DNA of 64,000 nucleotides, taken from Batkoa obscura (taxonomy: Eukaryota; Entomophthoromycota; Entomophthoromycetes; Entomophthorales; Batkoaceae). Position numbers and translations under genes: made by a program. A model generated the notes under the pieces. It did not search any database. It was not told where the DNA came from and was given only the letters and a program-made list of their open reading frames with translations. The DNA lies in NCBI GenBank assembly GCA_030770535.1, contig JASVEC010000007.1, forward strand, positions 1,302,001 through 1,366,000. The letters run 5' to 3'. Positions 48,226-60,566 of the stretch are shown here, piece by piece. Each line of letters starts with the position of its first letter. The first letter of the stretch is position 1.

Positions 48226-49806
48226 CTAAGGTTGGCCAAATGGGCTATCTGAGTGGTACCCACCACTTTGAGTTGTACCAGTGTTGTAAGGACTATCAGA
48301 ATGATAGCCGCTGTTTTGAGCAGTAGTAGTAGCAGCATTAGTATTGGGAGTCATAGAGGAGGTTGTAATATTAGGATTATAGGGACTGCCTGGTATTATT
48401 GGACTTCTTCCCATATTAAATTGAGGTGGGATAGAATCTGGTCTATTTATCCATCCACTTCTATTGTCTAAATTAATTAAATTATATCCTCTATTTCCCA
48501 TCATGCCAAATTGGTTTAAGCCTGGGTTGGTGTTGAATCCTAAACTTTGGTAAATGGCTTCTTGTTCCATTTGCTGTGCTAATAATAAGCGTGCTCTTTG
48601 TTGTTGCTGTTGGTTATGGCGGTCGGGTGGAAGTCTACCCCAAGAAAGTCGAACTCTATTTGATCCAATTTGTACCCCATTAAGTTGTGCTAATGCCCTT
48701 TCTGCTTGATGGCGGGATGCAAATTGAACAAATCCACACCCCTTACCTGGGGGTATTTTAATATGGTCAATTTCACCAAATGCTTGAAAATAGCTAATAG
48801 AATTAGAATGGGTTAGGTTAAACAATAAAATATTTACTTTCTTAAATCTTCTTCAGTAGCATCTGATGCGAGATTACCAACAAATACGGTTGTTATAGAA
48901 GTATCAACGTAGCCAATTCCTAACTGTGCCTCAGGTGTTTGGGGTGCAGGCTCTTGTGGTGCCCCACCTTTGGACCTTGGTGTAGCCAACGATACTCGAA
49001 TAGGACGACCTTGGAATATTGCACCCGGCATTTCGTTAAGTGCACGTACACGATCAGCTTCAGTGCCGAATCGAACAAAACCATAACCACGAGGCCTATT
49101 AGTCCCTGGATCCAAAACTACCTTAGCTGCGCGAGCTGAGGTATATCGTGACCGAAATAAGGCTAATAACGAAGCATCATCTACAGAATCTGCCAAGTCG
49201 CCAACAAAAATAGAATATTCTGGTATAGGCTCAACTCTATATAATTTAAATATTTTGACCAAAGTTATTAACAATAACTTACTTTTCTCCCACTTGGTTG
49301 CCACCGAGTGCCCAATTGAGCCTAAACAGCTTTCTAGTACCAGGAATAGTAGCACCTTGGAGTGCATTCAAAACAATTTTCGCTTCAGAAGGGGATGAAA
49401 AGTCTACAAAGCAGTAACCGGCATTTTGGCCAGTGGATCTATTATTGATTACTTTGACAGTAACCTGATAACCGAGACTAGCCCATATCTGTCGTATTAC
49501 CCCTTCATCCATCCATGGCTCTAATTCTCCCATCCTAATCATAATTGAAAAAGATCAAAAAAAAATCAAAAAAATAAATTAATACATCAAAATTTTCTGC
49601 AAAAATTGAGCAAAAAGTAAATTATTGAATAAATTTTAAAAAGCTTAAATAACTTACCACAAGGTTGATTTAGAAATCGCTGGCATAACATTAGAATAAT
49701 AGGTTGAAGGCATTTGAAAGTTGATTGTTTGAGGTTGATCGCTGGTAGCTTGAGTGCTACTAGAAACTTGCCCCGAAGTGAATGGGGGTGAGTTGTCGTT
49801 GTACAT
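48226..49806 (-). CDS. Three-RRM RNA-binding protein of the Nam8/Ngr1/Csx1 (TIA-1-like) group
   Basis: Exons 49658-49806, 49283-49534, 48838-49236 and 48226-48793 (minus) join in phase to 455 residues. A Ser/Thr/Gln-rich start (MYNDNSPPFTSGQVSSSTQ) leads to RRM1 (TLWMGELEPWMDEGVI, AGYCFVDFSS), RRM2 (SIFVGDLADSVDDASLL, RGYGFVRFG) and RRM3 (TTVFVGNLASDATEEDL, GCGFVQFASRHQAERAL, NRVRLSWGR). The RNP1 and RNP2 motifs are intact in all three. The IPPGKGCGFVQF and RVRLSWG wording of RRM3 is typical of the Nam8/Csx1/Rbp45 group. The C-terminus is low complexity, rich in Gln, Asn, Ser and Thr, with a duplicated GYHSDSPYNTG/GYHSDSPFGQP ending. The group binds mRNA or U1-proximal introns; which member this is cannot be decided from sequence. 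It converges with polyubiquitin. Confidence 0.9.
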
Positions 49807-51575
49807 TAATTGCTCAAATATAGACAGTATCTTTATAATTTATATATTCAAAAATTAATCTCCTTCAAGGATAAAGTATTCCTTTAAATTGAGTGATAAG
49901 TATTGATTTATACTTTAGATTATGATCCAACAAATTTACAAATTGTTTCCGGCTTAACTATTGTAATTATTAGGTTAATTAAGTAAATAACAAAAGGGAT
50001 AAAAGGTGTAGTAATAGGTATTAAGGGGTTATTAAGATATAGGTGAAATTTAAATTAACTTTCCAAGTTAGTTTTGGGGTTATATACAATATATACAATT
50101 AAGGACTAGCCTCTAATAGTCAACTAAAGGAAGCTATGTCTTTGATGTAAACGATATTAAGTGAAGTATAAGTAAAGGGTCAAGTTTAGTAACTAAGGTT
50201 AAATTCAAAAACTAAATTCAAAGTATAGGTCCGCCGGGGTAATAAAACAAAGTAAAAGTTGAAAAAACTTTAAAAAGGGTGGGAAAGTATCTCAACTGAA
50301 AAAGTTTGTTGCATTAATTTATAACCCCTTTTTACCTTAACTACGGAATATTTTGAAATGTTGAACATACTTACCAAAATCTATAACGCCTATAAGATTG
50401 GCAAAAATAAACGTGTTGGGGTCTAACCACTTATAAATTCAAAATCTATATGTAAAACAATAAACTTAAAAACATTTTATTGGTATTTTCTTTTTCAAGT
50501 TAAGTTGAAATTTTAACAAATCATTTTGATTATTTTATTTGTACATCAACTAAATATTTTCTTCTTAACTTGAGTTAACATGATGTAGTTACCCTTCTTC
50601 AATTCCCTAATTAGGGTACATTTGAAAAAAAACATGATTTTATTTGTATTTTTTATAATTTGATTCTAAGTTATTATCAAAATTTCAAATCATTGCTTGG
50701 TGAAGTTTCAATACTAAGTACATCCGCAACTTAAATCATAACTTGAAGATCAACTAAAGCCAATCAAAGAATAGCAATAATTAAATTATCCAATTAAAAG
50801 GTACTCTTACTTAGTAATTAACTGCTTTAGAATTATTGAAAAACATGGGGACATCCTAGAGGGGCAATTAGCCAACCACTGTAAAGATAAATGGGAATAG
50901 GGGATACTTTGAATTTAATTGAGAGAATAATAATGAATAAAGATAATTTAAGAAAATTAACTCCAAGAATTTAATATAGGGATTCGTAAAATGTTATATA
51001 TAGTCTTAAAGATATAAGGAATATATTGAATTATATAGATGAAATTAACTTATAAATGAGTATTCTTTAAGGGCAATATTAAGGTTGATTTTTTTTATCA
51101 ACTTAAAGTAATAAGTAGATAATGGAATATTTTAATATATAAAAAGGGTTACTCCTAAAGAAAAAAGGAAGCTTCTTATACCAAATATAGAAATATTAAG
51201 CCCAAGCTACTCCCTTTATATTCAGTAAATATTATAATCAGGCTTTCACGTAAAATAAATAATCACTTGTTGATTATTGGTTTATAATAGTGTTATAATA
51301 TCGCATGTTAATCATGTTTATATTACAATATTACATTGATTTATTTTATTACTATTTGTATATAATACAGCGATTAGTTATTATCATTATAAGATTGATT
51401 TACTTAGTGAATAGCTATTATTTTAAAGTACTAAAAATCTCCGATGTTTACTCTTTTGTTTCTTTAATTTTCTTTAAACTATTAATTTTTTTTATTTGGT
51501 AGTTAAGTGCTGTTGATATGTTTTAAACAGAATTAATCGATGTTTGAGTATTTATAATACAAATTAAGTTTATTA
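49807..51575. other. Long upstream region, nothing recognised
   Basis: 1.8 kb upstream of the RRM gene. Slightly less AT-rich around 50200-50300 but with no open frame of note. Confidence 0.5.
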
Positions 51576-51609
51576 AAATTAAATTAAATTAAATTAAATT
51601 AAATTAAAT
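51576..51609. repeat. AAATT pentanucleotide tandem repeat
   Basis: About seven copies of AAATT in a row. Confidence 0.85.
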
Positions 51610-51979
51610 ACAATTATCAAAATCTATTACAATGAAACAAACTTAATGTGTAATAAATTAAATGCTAATGAAATTAGTCTTTAATTTTATATCAATTTAA
51701 TTAAACTTAAATCTAGTTGAACTATTATAAATTTGTCATAAATTTGGTTGCTGATGATGCATTTGAAATATAGAATAATTTATTGTAATAATATACAATA
51801 AATTAAAACTAAATTTTTATACACTAAATGCCTCATTCAAGTATTTTAAAAATTGACATATTAAAATGCATTTAATTAGGTTGGATAATAAGATCACTTA
51901 ATTACCAATCAAATAAAATAATGATTACATTATATTGAAAAAACATGAATTTGTTAACAAAACTTTTTTAATTGAAACC

Positions 51980-52722
51980 ATGAACATTCATTTAAATAAA
52001 AAATATTTATTAGATAAGCGAGTGACTTTATGGAGTAATAAGAGTGAAGTTAGGAACTCGTACATCAACATTATAGAGCATATAAAAAAGGAAACCTTTT
52101 ATTTAAATGGCTTATATTCACATTTAAAGCATGTAATATATTATATATTTTGAAATACATACTGATTTTGATAGATTCGTATGAATAACGACTATTTAAA
52201 TGACAAAATAAGAGAAGAAGGAAGTATGTTAGTAAAGCTGAAAAAAGAGCACCAAAGGCATAAAAGTAAGTAAAAGGATACTATATTTATGCTATTTATA
52301 GTTAGGGATATTTGAAAGTATTTCTAGTCGTTTAAAAGAAATGAGAGTCAAAAAATCAATGCTTGAGAAAGAAATTAACAACAAATATACTGTACGAAAT
52401 AAGGTAAATAATATGATTATTATAGGGATTTAGCAATATATTATTAAATTTTAAGTTAAAAGCAGAAACTAATGGATTAAAGAAACAGATAAATTCTTTG
52501 ATTAATAAAAGATGCCTAGTAAATATACTAGAACTACAATTAGCGAAGTTAAATGAAACGATCAAAGATAAAGAGCTTCTAAAAAAGCTTATTATTATTA
52601 AAATAAAAGACATGAATAATAAACTCAATAATTTAAACAAAACTCCTTATAAAAGCCCAGGATTAAATTTAGACCAAATGCTACTAAAAGATGGTAACAT
52701 TTCATATAGTGCTTTTATTTAA
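51980..52722 (+). CDS. Coiled-coil protein of unknown function
   Basis: Exons 51980-52132, 52175-52265, 52306-52403 and 52456-52722 join in phase across introns of 42, 40 and 50 nt to 202 residues. Almost the whole chain is charged, heptad-like helix: KYLLDKRVTLWSNKSEV, IRMNNDYLNDKIREEG, LVKLKKEHQRHK, ISSRLKEMRVKKSMLEKEIN, LKAETNGLKKQINSLINK and LQLAKLNETIKDKELLKKL. The end is non-helical (YKSPGLNLDQMLLKDGNIS). The frame is open upstream of the chosen ATG without another ATG, so a short first exon may be missing. Length and layout would suit a small kinetochore, spindle or vesicle-tether subunit, but nothing specific is recognised. The next gene begins 5 bp after its stop. Confidence 0.6.
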
Positions 52723-52727
52723 TTACA

Positions 52728-53315
52728 ATGTTTAGTTATTTTGAGCCCGAAGAGGCAACAAGAAGAAGCCGAAGAGATAAATAGTAATACATAACATTTT
52801 CAAAGTTTTACGCTTATGAAATAATCATCCATCATAGCTAAGAATCTTATAAGCACTGAAAATAAAGTCCAAGAAGAGCTAGGTATAAAATTCATACATA
52901 GTAAGTCGTATATATTGCTAAGTTGTTAATTTATATAATACAAATAATAAATATTTACACAATGACATTTATTCTAGAAATGAAAGGCCATTTGTGCATA
53001 AATAGAGTATTAACTGCACCTACAATTATAATCAAAAAAATAATTAAAGGCATAAAAGTATTCGACTACAAAATTATTTTAGGGTATATTTTGATAGAAT
53101 TGATTGTGTCAAATGGATTATATTATTATTATTATGCACACATGAATTATAAATGCTTTGAAAGGATATCATGGATATTCAATTATACTTATACTTATTA
53201 CCATTTAACCATAATTGAGAATATACTTTTATTGAGGTTTGTGTCACCATTTTTTTATTTAGTGTACGTTATTCTTCCAAAGTTATTAAATATTGATATA
53301 TTTAATGATATGTGA
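52728..53315 (+). CDS. Small membrane protein of unknown function
   Basis: Exons 52728-52783, 52854-52882 and 52978-53315 join in phase to 140 residues. Introns are 70 and 95 nt (GTAATA...ATAAG and GTATAA...TCTAG). The N-terminus is charged and cytosolic-like (MFSYFEPEEATRRSRRDKY, TENKVQEELEMKG). Two hydrophobic stretches follow: IILGYILIELIVSNGLYYYY and IIENILLLRF with FFYLVYVIL. Basic residues dominate between the first exon and the first helix (IIIKKIIKGIKVFDYK). The last codons (NIDIFNDM) may not be the true end; further AT-rich, hydrophobic sequence lies downstream to 53549. It starts 5 bp after the stop of the coiled-coil gene. Family not recognised. Confidence 0.4.
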
Positions 53316-53733
53316 ATATGATGCTATATTAAATCAGCTCTTAATATATATATATTGTTACTATCACTTTATACTTTGTTTTATATTTTCTGTAAGTATT
53401 ATTATCATTATATTCAGTATAATTTTATGTATCCAATGCTGAGATCCTCAGTTTTCACCACTTTCATTTTTTTAGGAGTGAATATTCAAAATAAGTATAT
53501 TAGGATCTTTAGTTTTCAACTCATATTTTGTAATCTTTATTTAGATTAGCTCTACAAATAATTTGTAATTTTAATCAAAATTTTAAACTTCATAGCTTAG
53601 TTTGAACTTCACATGCTTAGTTAGACTTAAACCTGTTTTCTCTACTAATTTTAAAACAAAATAGTTTGAACATACTGCTATAGAATTACAAATATTTAAT
53701 CTGTTTAGCATATTAATGACATTTAAGTAAATT
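53316..53733. other. AT-rich, possible 3' exons of the membrane protein gene
   Basis: Open hydrophobic sequence at 53355-53549 (for example RSSVFTTFIFLGVN) might be further exons, but no join was convincing. Confidence 0.3.
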
Positions 53734-53819
53734 ATATGGGGCTACTTTTTTGTTTAAATATTTAACCGTTGTTTTTTATTTTGCTTTATATAAAGAATGA
53801 AAAAATAGCATTCGCATAT
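53734..53819 (+). mobile_element. Decayed family A copy
   Basis: TATGGGGCTACTTTTTTG start, AAAATAGCATTCGCATA end; the core is not recognisable. Confidence 0.4.
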
Positions 53820-56800
53820 AAATGATCACTTTAATATTCTCTTAGTAAACGAATTGATCACCTTAAAATTTCATACCATCTAGTCGATTACTTTCCAATG
53901 AAATTACACTATAAATCACCATCGGTCCAAGAGTTGCTAAACTTAAAATGGTCAAACCCTTTTACTTGAACTTTACTAGGCACTTACCGTGTACCCCCTT
54001 GTGCTGGGCTACTAAGAGCTCCGTTAACTTATTTTTGTTTTGACCGATTGAGCATTTAGGCGCAGATATTCATTTTTTTCAAAGGAAAGTATTCAAACTT
54101 AATAACAATATATAAATAATTGAATGAAAGTTACTCCCCAAATTCAAATAGCCTGGAAACCCGTCTATTGCTATATAATCAAAAGGGACCATTGTCATCT
54201 TATCTATAACTTCTTTTGATTCTAGATATAAGTTAGATTCCCAACCGCATTTTGAATTAACATTGTAATTTTCATAGTTATTACATCTCTTTTTATTGAA
54301 GTTGGCACTGATCGTCCCCCCATTATATCCCATAAAGTGGAGCCTATTATCTAGCCGTATCCTAAAATCTTCGTCCTCCTATTAGCACAGGCTATGTATT
54401 TTGATTAACAATCGTTACATCAAGGGCTTGGTTTAAACTATAATTGTTTATCTATTTATTTAGCTTAGATCCTTTTATTCGGAATGCAATTCAGTTCATA
54501 GCAGTATAAATATTGGAACATAAATAACTTGACTAGTTAACCAAAAAGTAAATAAGAAATAAAAGCGTTCAATACTCTAATATAATTACAAGGCCATGCT
54601 AAGCTAGCACGTAAAACGTATAAATATCAATGTTTGTTTTTATCCAATATATAGTACTTGATTGTTTACGATTACTATTATTAATGTATATTAGCTTTAC
54701 TGCTTCTTTCTTTTTTACTGTCCTTTGGTTGAGCTTTTTTGTTAGCTCTTTATTCGCTTGTTGCGTCTAAAATTGATCATTGCTTTTATAAGTAAGTGAA
54801 TTCATTTTTATATATTTTTATTATCCTTGTGATGCCAAGTAACGAATATTAAGTTTTAAAGAATAGGGATATTACTAATAGATTAATTTTGCACTTTTAA
54901 AGGAAAGAATGATTTATTTGTATTAATTCTTATGATATAATAAATGCTATTACAAATATAAAGCTTTATATCTCTATTCTTTTTTCTTGAGAGGCCGAAG
55001 CCCTGAGCGATTGATTTGTCAGGGTAAAGAAAATATATGAGATAGCACCCTATGGGCATTTTATCTACACTTTTTTACTCAATTCCTGTTCTCCAATAAC
55101 CAAAATAACGTCTGTTTATCAACGTTTTTTTAAAAAGAAGTTTAGCTTAGTCAATGTTGGTGCGACAAGGTGTTGTCATTAAAAATATTAACAAGTCTAC
55201 TACTCCTACCTATTATTTCTGGTTATGATTTTGCTGTCATATGCTATCCCATTAAATGTAGTAACTAATACGCAATTCTATTTGAGTTCAGCATTTATAA
55301 CTGATTAATTATTAACTTTAGGTGCATTCTAACAACTATTCAAATTAATACCATTTTTAATGATAAATCGGCGGCAGGCTTGTTGAAATAAAGTATGCTA
55401 GATTCAAATAGTATTTAGGCGTTTTTTAAAATTGAACCTGAACATATGACATGGTGAAAGAATAAAATAGATAAAGTGACAATTGACAACTTTATACAAA
55501 TTTAATGTTAAACTGGATACTAATAATGATCATCCTTTTTTTTAATTGATTATAAAAGAGGATAGGTAATCTTTTTCTTGCTTCGATGTTTTGTTCACTT
55601 TTTAAGTGACTTGAAATTTAAAAAAGGGATGTGCCTTTATACTGATTTATTAAAATGAAAAATACGATATGTATATGTGTTAATTGAATTGTATCACCAC
55701 AAGTAAAACCTTTAACTTTATAAATATTCTCTATTTTAAAATATCGTCTAACCAAATTATACCACCATTGTCTATCACTCTACCTGCTGGCTTTTATATT
55801 TTAGGTAAATATAAATGTAAAGTAATATTAAAATTCAAAGTATTGAAAGAGTTTACATATACTATCAACCACCTTAGTTGGTTAAATGAGGACTTCAAAG
55901 GTTATAGTTACTTAAATAGATGTACTAGTTAGTTTTTTATTATCTTGTATTGATACAGACCAAACAAGCAAGATACTTTAAATCGATTAATGTGTTAAAT
56001 TTAATAGTTAACGGTTTGATATGCAATGATAAATCTGTATGCTCTAACATAAAGGATTCATAGTTATTTTAAACAACTAAAGCATATATGTAACAATTAA
56101 GGAATGTTTTCTTAAAGCAACTACTATATTATTGAATCATCAAATATACCAATACCATTTGATTTTGTAATATTAATATCTGATGTTGCAATAGCAAATA
56201 TTTTAAAAAATGCTGCGTTTACTCACTCGTTAGTTTCAAAATATATATTGCTATTTTGAATTCCAAAAAATAAACAAGAAGTAGATGGGTAACAGTGAAT
56301 CCGAATAAAATCTTCAATGTGCTTAGATAACGTTTTGTTTAAAATTTCAAATCAAATATTTATCTAAAGATACAAAATAAAATTATCTACTCTTTCTAAT
56401 TAGGGACTTCCTTAAAAAAAACTAATGTGATATAACAAACGGCCTTAGATGCATATTATACAGGCTGTATAGTAAAACAAGAGCAAAGATAGTGACATCA
56501 TTTTAATACCTCAACATCGATTTACTTCGCAATTTATTTGAATTGTTCAAATAAGCAGAAATTTCTGTTTGATTTGATCAATATCTTTTAATTTTTGACA
56601 AATTGTCATTAATAACCATAAGGAAAGTATAAGTATCCATTTAACATTTTTTACTTCCATGTTTTGATTCAAGCTTTTAGGATCTATTGAACATTGTAAA
56701 CTCAACAAGCATTATGATTGCTTCTCAACGAGTCTATGCTGCAGTCAATCGGGTCATATAAGGGATGCAAAAGCAAGATGATGGTGCTTTACGCTATGGA

Positions 56801-57151
56801 AAAATAGAATTAGAAGTGGGACCTCTTTTTCTCAAAGTCTACTCTGAGTCTTAGGTTAGCCTTAAGTGTCTTAATTGCTTGTAGTTGAAGATACATACGC
56901 TAGGATAGGGGATTTAAGTGTTGAAGTAGCCTAATGAGGACGCTGTGAAGTGTTCAAATCAGAGTGGTTTACTTTTTTGGAAAGTAAACCTCATTTTGGG
57001 GTAACTTTATCAGTTATATAGCCTGTAAGTTGAGTTTAGGTATTGGTGCTGGATTGGGCAGTCTTTGTATTGATACGTCAGTATTTCTTCTTAATTTTTT
57101 GCCTTAGTTTAGCCTATTCTTTAAATAAACTTATTATTTTTTGTAATAATA
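53820..57151. other. Gene-poor stretch
   Basis: No gene supported. Worth noting: a GC-richer hairpin block at 54990-55036 and a less AT-rich, coding-like block at 56715-56860 (GATGCAAAAGCAAGATGATG) that may be a gene relic. Open frames at 54079-54333 and 55684-55932 have no recognised domain. Confidence 0.45.
54990..55036. other. GC-rich hairpin block, possible ncRNA remnant
   Basis: CCCTGA and TCAGGG can pair across a 12-nt loop inside GAGGCCGAAGCCCTGAGCGA, in otherwise ~75% AT DNA. No known RNA family was recognised and no tRNA-type internal promoter is seen. Confidence 0.25.
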
Positions 57152-57253
57152 TATGAGGGTGTTTTCTCTGTTTCATCACTTTTTCGATTTTTAGGTGCTA
57201 TTTAAGCGGAAAGGCTATCAGTAAAATTCTTAAACAAAAAATATATCCTCATA
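57152..57253 (-). mobile_element. Family A MITE
   Basis: TATGAGGGTGTTTTCTCTG...ATATCCTCATA, reversed. Confidence 0.85.
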
Positions 57254-57596
57254 TACCAATCTAAATTATTTAGATGCAATATTTTTGATGACTTCTTCAT
57301 ATAGCCTTTATTGGGTTCCTTTGTTGGACTAAGATAAGTTTTTTATATAACATTAAATATAATATTTTACTATATTTATTTTGAAGCGATCTAAAGTATG
57401 ATTACTAAGCTGTTTACTTTGATTATGATAGATTTTCTTTAGTGTTATTTCGAAGTTGGATGTACTCTCTCTACTGCTATGTTACATGTGTATATATTGT
57501 TATTATTATTTAAGATAAACTGAATAAACTAAGTATTGAATGTAAATACCTATAGTGGGTACGATGAATCAATTAAATAACATAGAGTTTATTATA
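57254..57596. other. AT-rich, no feature
   Basis: Nothing supported. Confidence 0.6.
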
Positions 57597-58008
57597 TATG
57601 GGGATGTCCGAATTGGCTTCATTTTTTTATCCAATTTTGAATATTTTATGTTTTAAAAACTTTGCTTAAAATTCTATAAAAATAAATTCTCTATTAAAAA
57701 CCAAAGTATCCAACACAATTTTAAATTATTTTATTATAACTTATATTGTAAGTTAGCGGAATTTCTATTAAATTTAGTACAAATTCCCGGATTACCAAGG
57801 CTTTTACTAATATAGCCTATATATTGATATTAATCAAAGTTATAGTATGTAAATAAATGCATATTCTTATAAAACCTCATTGAGAAATATTTGTTATTGA
57901 CTGCTTTATAGTCAACATTGCAGATTTGCTATCAAATAAATAAATTATTTTAATATTATAATTACATTATTAATATATTACTAAGTTAATAAATAGCTGC
58001 ATGGGAGG
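57597..58008 (-). mobile_element. Family T right end, reversed
   Basis: TATGGGGATGTCCGAATTGG, GCTTCATTTTTTTATCC and onward to ATAGCTGCATGGGAGG match the T right region reversed. It then meets a B element. Confidence 0.85.
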
Positions 58009-58467
58009 TGTGAAATATTGCTTTATCAGCTCTCGGATTAATTATAACATAACTAATCATTTAACTTGTTTACAAAACTAGTTGTAGTCTTGTAATCAAT
58101 TTGACCGTGATCCATGTGGTATAATCAATCCAGAGTTCCTTGTTTTGATTTGCTGTGAGAATTTCTAACTTCACATTGCAAAGAGTATAAAAGAGATTCT
58201 TCAACATACTAACTCGAAGCTTTTTAACTGAGTTACTCCCTGATATCGTACTACTAATAAAGCCACTAAGTCTTTCTGACGACATCTTACGTGGATTTTA
58301 CAGTAGTATTGTCTATTATATTTGTTTTACATAGTTCGTAGCTTATACGTATTATTTATATTCATTTAAGTCTATCTTAGTTACATAAACTAAGACCGTT
58401 CGACTCAATGCAACTTAGTTAAGGAAGAGTAGCTTTTAACTCCTACCACTCAGTATCAACTTTCACA
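58009..58467 (-). mobile_element. Family B element, left of an inverted pair
   Basis: 459 bp, TGTGAAATATTGC to CAACTTTCACA. Its frame (58070-58285, minus) begins MSSERLSGFISSTISGSNS and runs 71 codons. Confidence 0.88.
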
Positions 58468-59073
58468 TTGAGCATCATGGAGAAAGTATAGTTGATGGAC
58501 ATTTTGGAAATCTTTCACAATGGAAAAATAGTTTTGAAGCATTCATTAGGTAAAATAAAAAACATTAATTAAATAATTTCAAAATTTGAGATTTTTATTT
58601 GTGAACATAATAGAATTGATAACCCAACTGTTAATGATGGGAAAACAGATATAATTTTTAAAAAGTATGAAACAAAAATATATAAAAAATAATAGAAATA
58701 CAAGGTATTAAAAAGTATTTACATTTTATCAAACGTAATAAAAAACTACGTTGCTATCTAGCATCTGATAGATCAAAAAAAAGTGACATAATTCCAATTA
58801 AAGTTATAAAGTCTATAGAAAATATAAAAGATCAGCCCCAGCTTATCTTACAAAAATAACTGAAAGTTTAAGTTTCAATATTTACTAAGCAAGTAAGTAT
58901 CTTATTAGATGATAGAAATCAATCATTAAATGTTGATATTACTTAAATTAATAATAGCTAAGTTAATAGATAGCCAAAGAGCAAGTAGTTATAATAATAA
59001 ATAAAGACTATTGTTATACTGCTTGTGTTACATAGGGATGGTTAATTATAGTTTTGGGGCTAACCACTCCTTC
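58468..59073 (+). mobile_element. Family T internal/3' segment lying inverted between two B copies
   Basis: From TTGAGCATCATGG to TAACCACTCCTTC it matches T in plus orientation, while T sequence on both outer sides of the B pair (57597-58008 and 59639-59818) is in minus orientation. Confidence 0.85.
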
Positions 59074-59638
59074 TGTGAAAGTTGATACTGAGTGGTAGGA
59101 GTTAAAAGCTACTCTTCCTTAACTAAGTTGCATTGAGTCGAACGGTCTTAGTTTATGTAACTAAGATAGACTTAAATGAATATAAATAATACGTATAAGC
59201 TACGAACTATGTAAAACAAATATAATAGACAATACTACTGTAAAATCCACGTAAGATGTCGTCAGAAAGACTTAGTGGCTTTATTAGTAGTACGATATCA
59301 GGGAGTAACTCAGTTAAAAAGCTTCGAGTTAGTATGTTGAAGAATCTCTTTTATACTCCAACAAGTATGGATATTAAAACAAGAAGATAATATTCTTTGC
59401 AATACGATGATGTTTTTTTGGCTCCATTACTTTTTCCATTTTTTAAGCGCTATTTGAGCGGAAAGATTGTTAGTAAAATTTTTAAACACAAAAATACATC
59501 CCCATATGAAGTTAGAAATTCTCGCAGCAAATCAAAATAAGGGACTTTGACTTGATTGTGTTTGAACTTGAGAACACAGTAACTTAAGTGATTTTTATGC
59601 TATAATCAATCCGAGAGCTAATAAAGCAATATTTCACA
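59074..59638 (+). mobile_element. Family B element, right of an inverted pair, with A MITE inside
   Basis: TGTGAAAGTTGATACTG to ATATTTCACA, 565 bp including the A MITE. Shares MSSERLSGFISSTISGSNS with its partner at 58009. Confidence 0.88.
59405..59506 (-). mobile_element. Family A MITE inside a B element
   Basis: CGATGATGTTTTTTTGG start, ACATCCCCATA end. It interrupts the B sequence TTTGCAATA|TGAAGTTAG at a TA. Confidence 0.86.
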
Positions 59639-59818
59639 TCAGCAAAAAAATCAAGATCAATATTTAAACTACTATTTATTTTATAAATTTCTTCAAATAT
59701 GTAATGTAAAAACTCTTGAGATTTAAAATGATATCCTGTATCTGCCCATGTATTGATTTTTGTAAACTTTTTAAATAAAAGTTCTTTAGATGTTAAATCA
59801 ACTAAACAACCTCCTGCA
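59639..59818 (-). mobile_element. Family T internal fragment, reversed
   Basis: TCAGCAAAAAAATCAAGATC to AACAACCTCCTGCATA, matching the T transposase from about 28815 to 28990 reversed. Confidence 0.82.
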
Positions 59819-59922
59819 TATGGGGATGTATTTTTTTGTTTAAGAATTTTACTAACAATCTTTCCGCTCAAATAGCGCTTAAAAAACAGAAAAAGTGATG
59901 AAACCAAAAAAACATCCTCATA
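59819..59922 (+). mobile_element. Family A MITE, complete
   Basis: TATGGGGATGT...ACATCCTCATA. It follows T sequence at CTGCA|TA. Confidence 0.9.
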
Positions 59923-60056
59923 TATAAAAATTGCTTTTATATTTTATATTATAATTATCAAATATAGATGTTAAAATATCAAAATAATGTTTTTTATAAT
60001 TAAAAAATGAAAATCCTTGCAGCAAATTTAATCAAAAAAACTTTAAGTTAATTATA

Positions 60057-60162
60057 TATGGGAATGTATTTTTATGTTTAAGAATTTTACTAACAATCTT
60101 TCCACTTAAATAGCGCTTAAAAGATAGAAAAAATAATGAAACCAAAAAAAACATCCTCATAT
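60057..60162 (+). mobile_element. Family A MITE
   Basis: TATGGGAATGT...ACATCCTCATA, plus orientation. Confidence 0.88.
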
Positions 60163-60280
60163 AAAGATGTTTTTTTGATTTTGCCACTTTTTTATTTTTA
60201 AGCATTATTTGAGTAGAAAAATTGTTAATAAAATTGTTAAATAAAAAAGCTATTAGTAAAATTTTTAAATCAAAAAATAA
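60163..60280 (-). mobile_element. Decayed family A copy abutting the previous one
   Basis: AAAGATGTTTTTTTGATTTTG start; AAGCATTATTTGAGTAG core; right end duplicated and decayed. Faces the preceding copy. Confidence 0.65.
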
Positions 60281-60566
60281 TGACAATAATAAATACTTAG
60301 TTTTATATAAATTTTAATTTTAATTTTAATTATTATTGTTATTATTCCATTAAAACTTATTTTATTTTATTAAAAATATTTTTAATTAAAAGTTATTTTA
60401 AATAAATTTAAAAATTTATTCATATTAAAAAGTAGAATTTTTTAGTTCACTTTTTTTGTTTATTTTTTATATAGTATAAATTTTTAAAATTTTTTCACAA
60501 ATACTGGATGAAGAAATGTTCCTATATAAATAATTTTAAAATCAGGCAAAAAGCAATTAATTTTAT

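Noticed and set aside
48253-48471. Plus-strand open frames opposite the RRM gene (also 48939-49139)
   Set aside because: Antisense by-products of the RRM exons; no domain.
54079-54333. Minus-strand open frame with FDYIAIDGFPGYLN
   Set aside because: No start context, no recognised domain and no adjoining exon; left unannotated.
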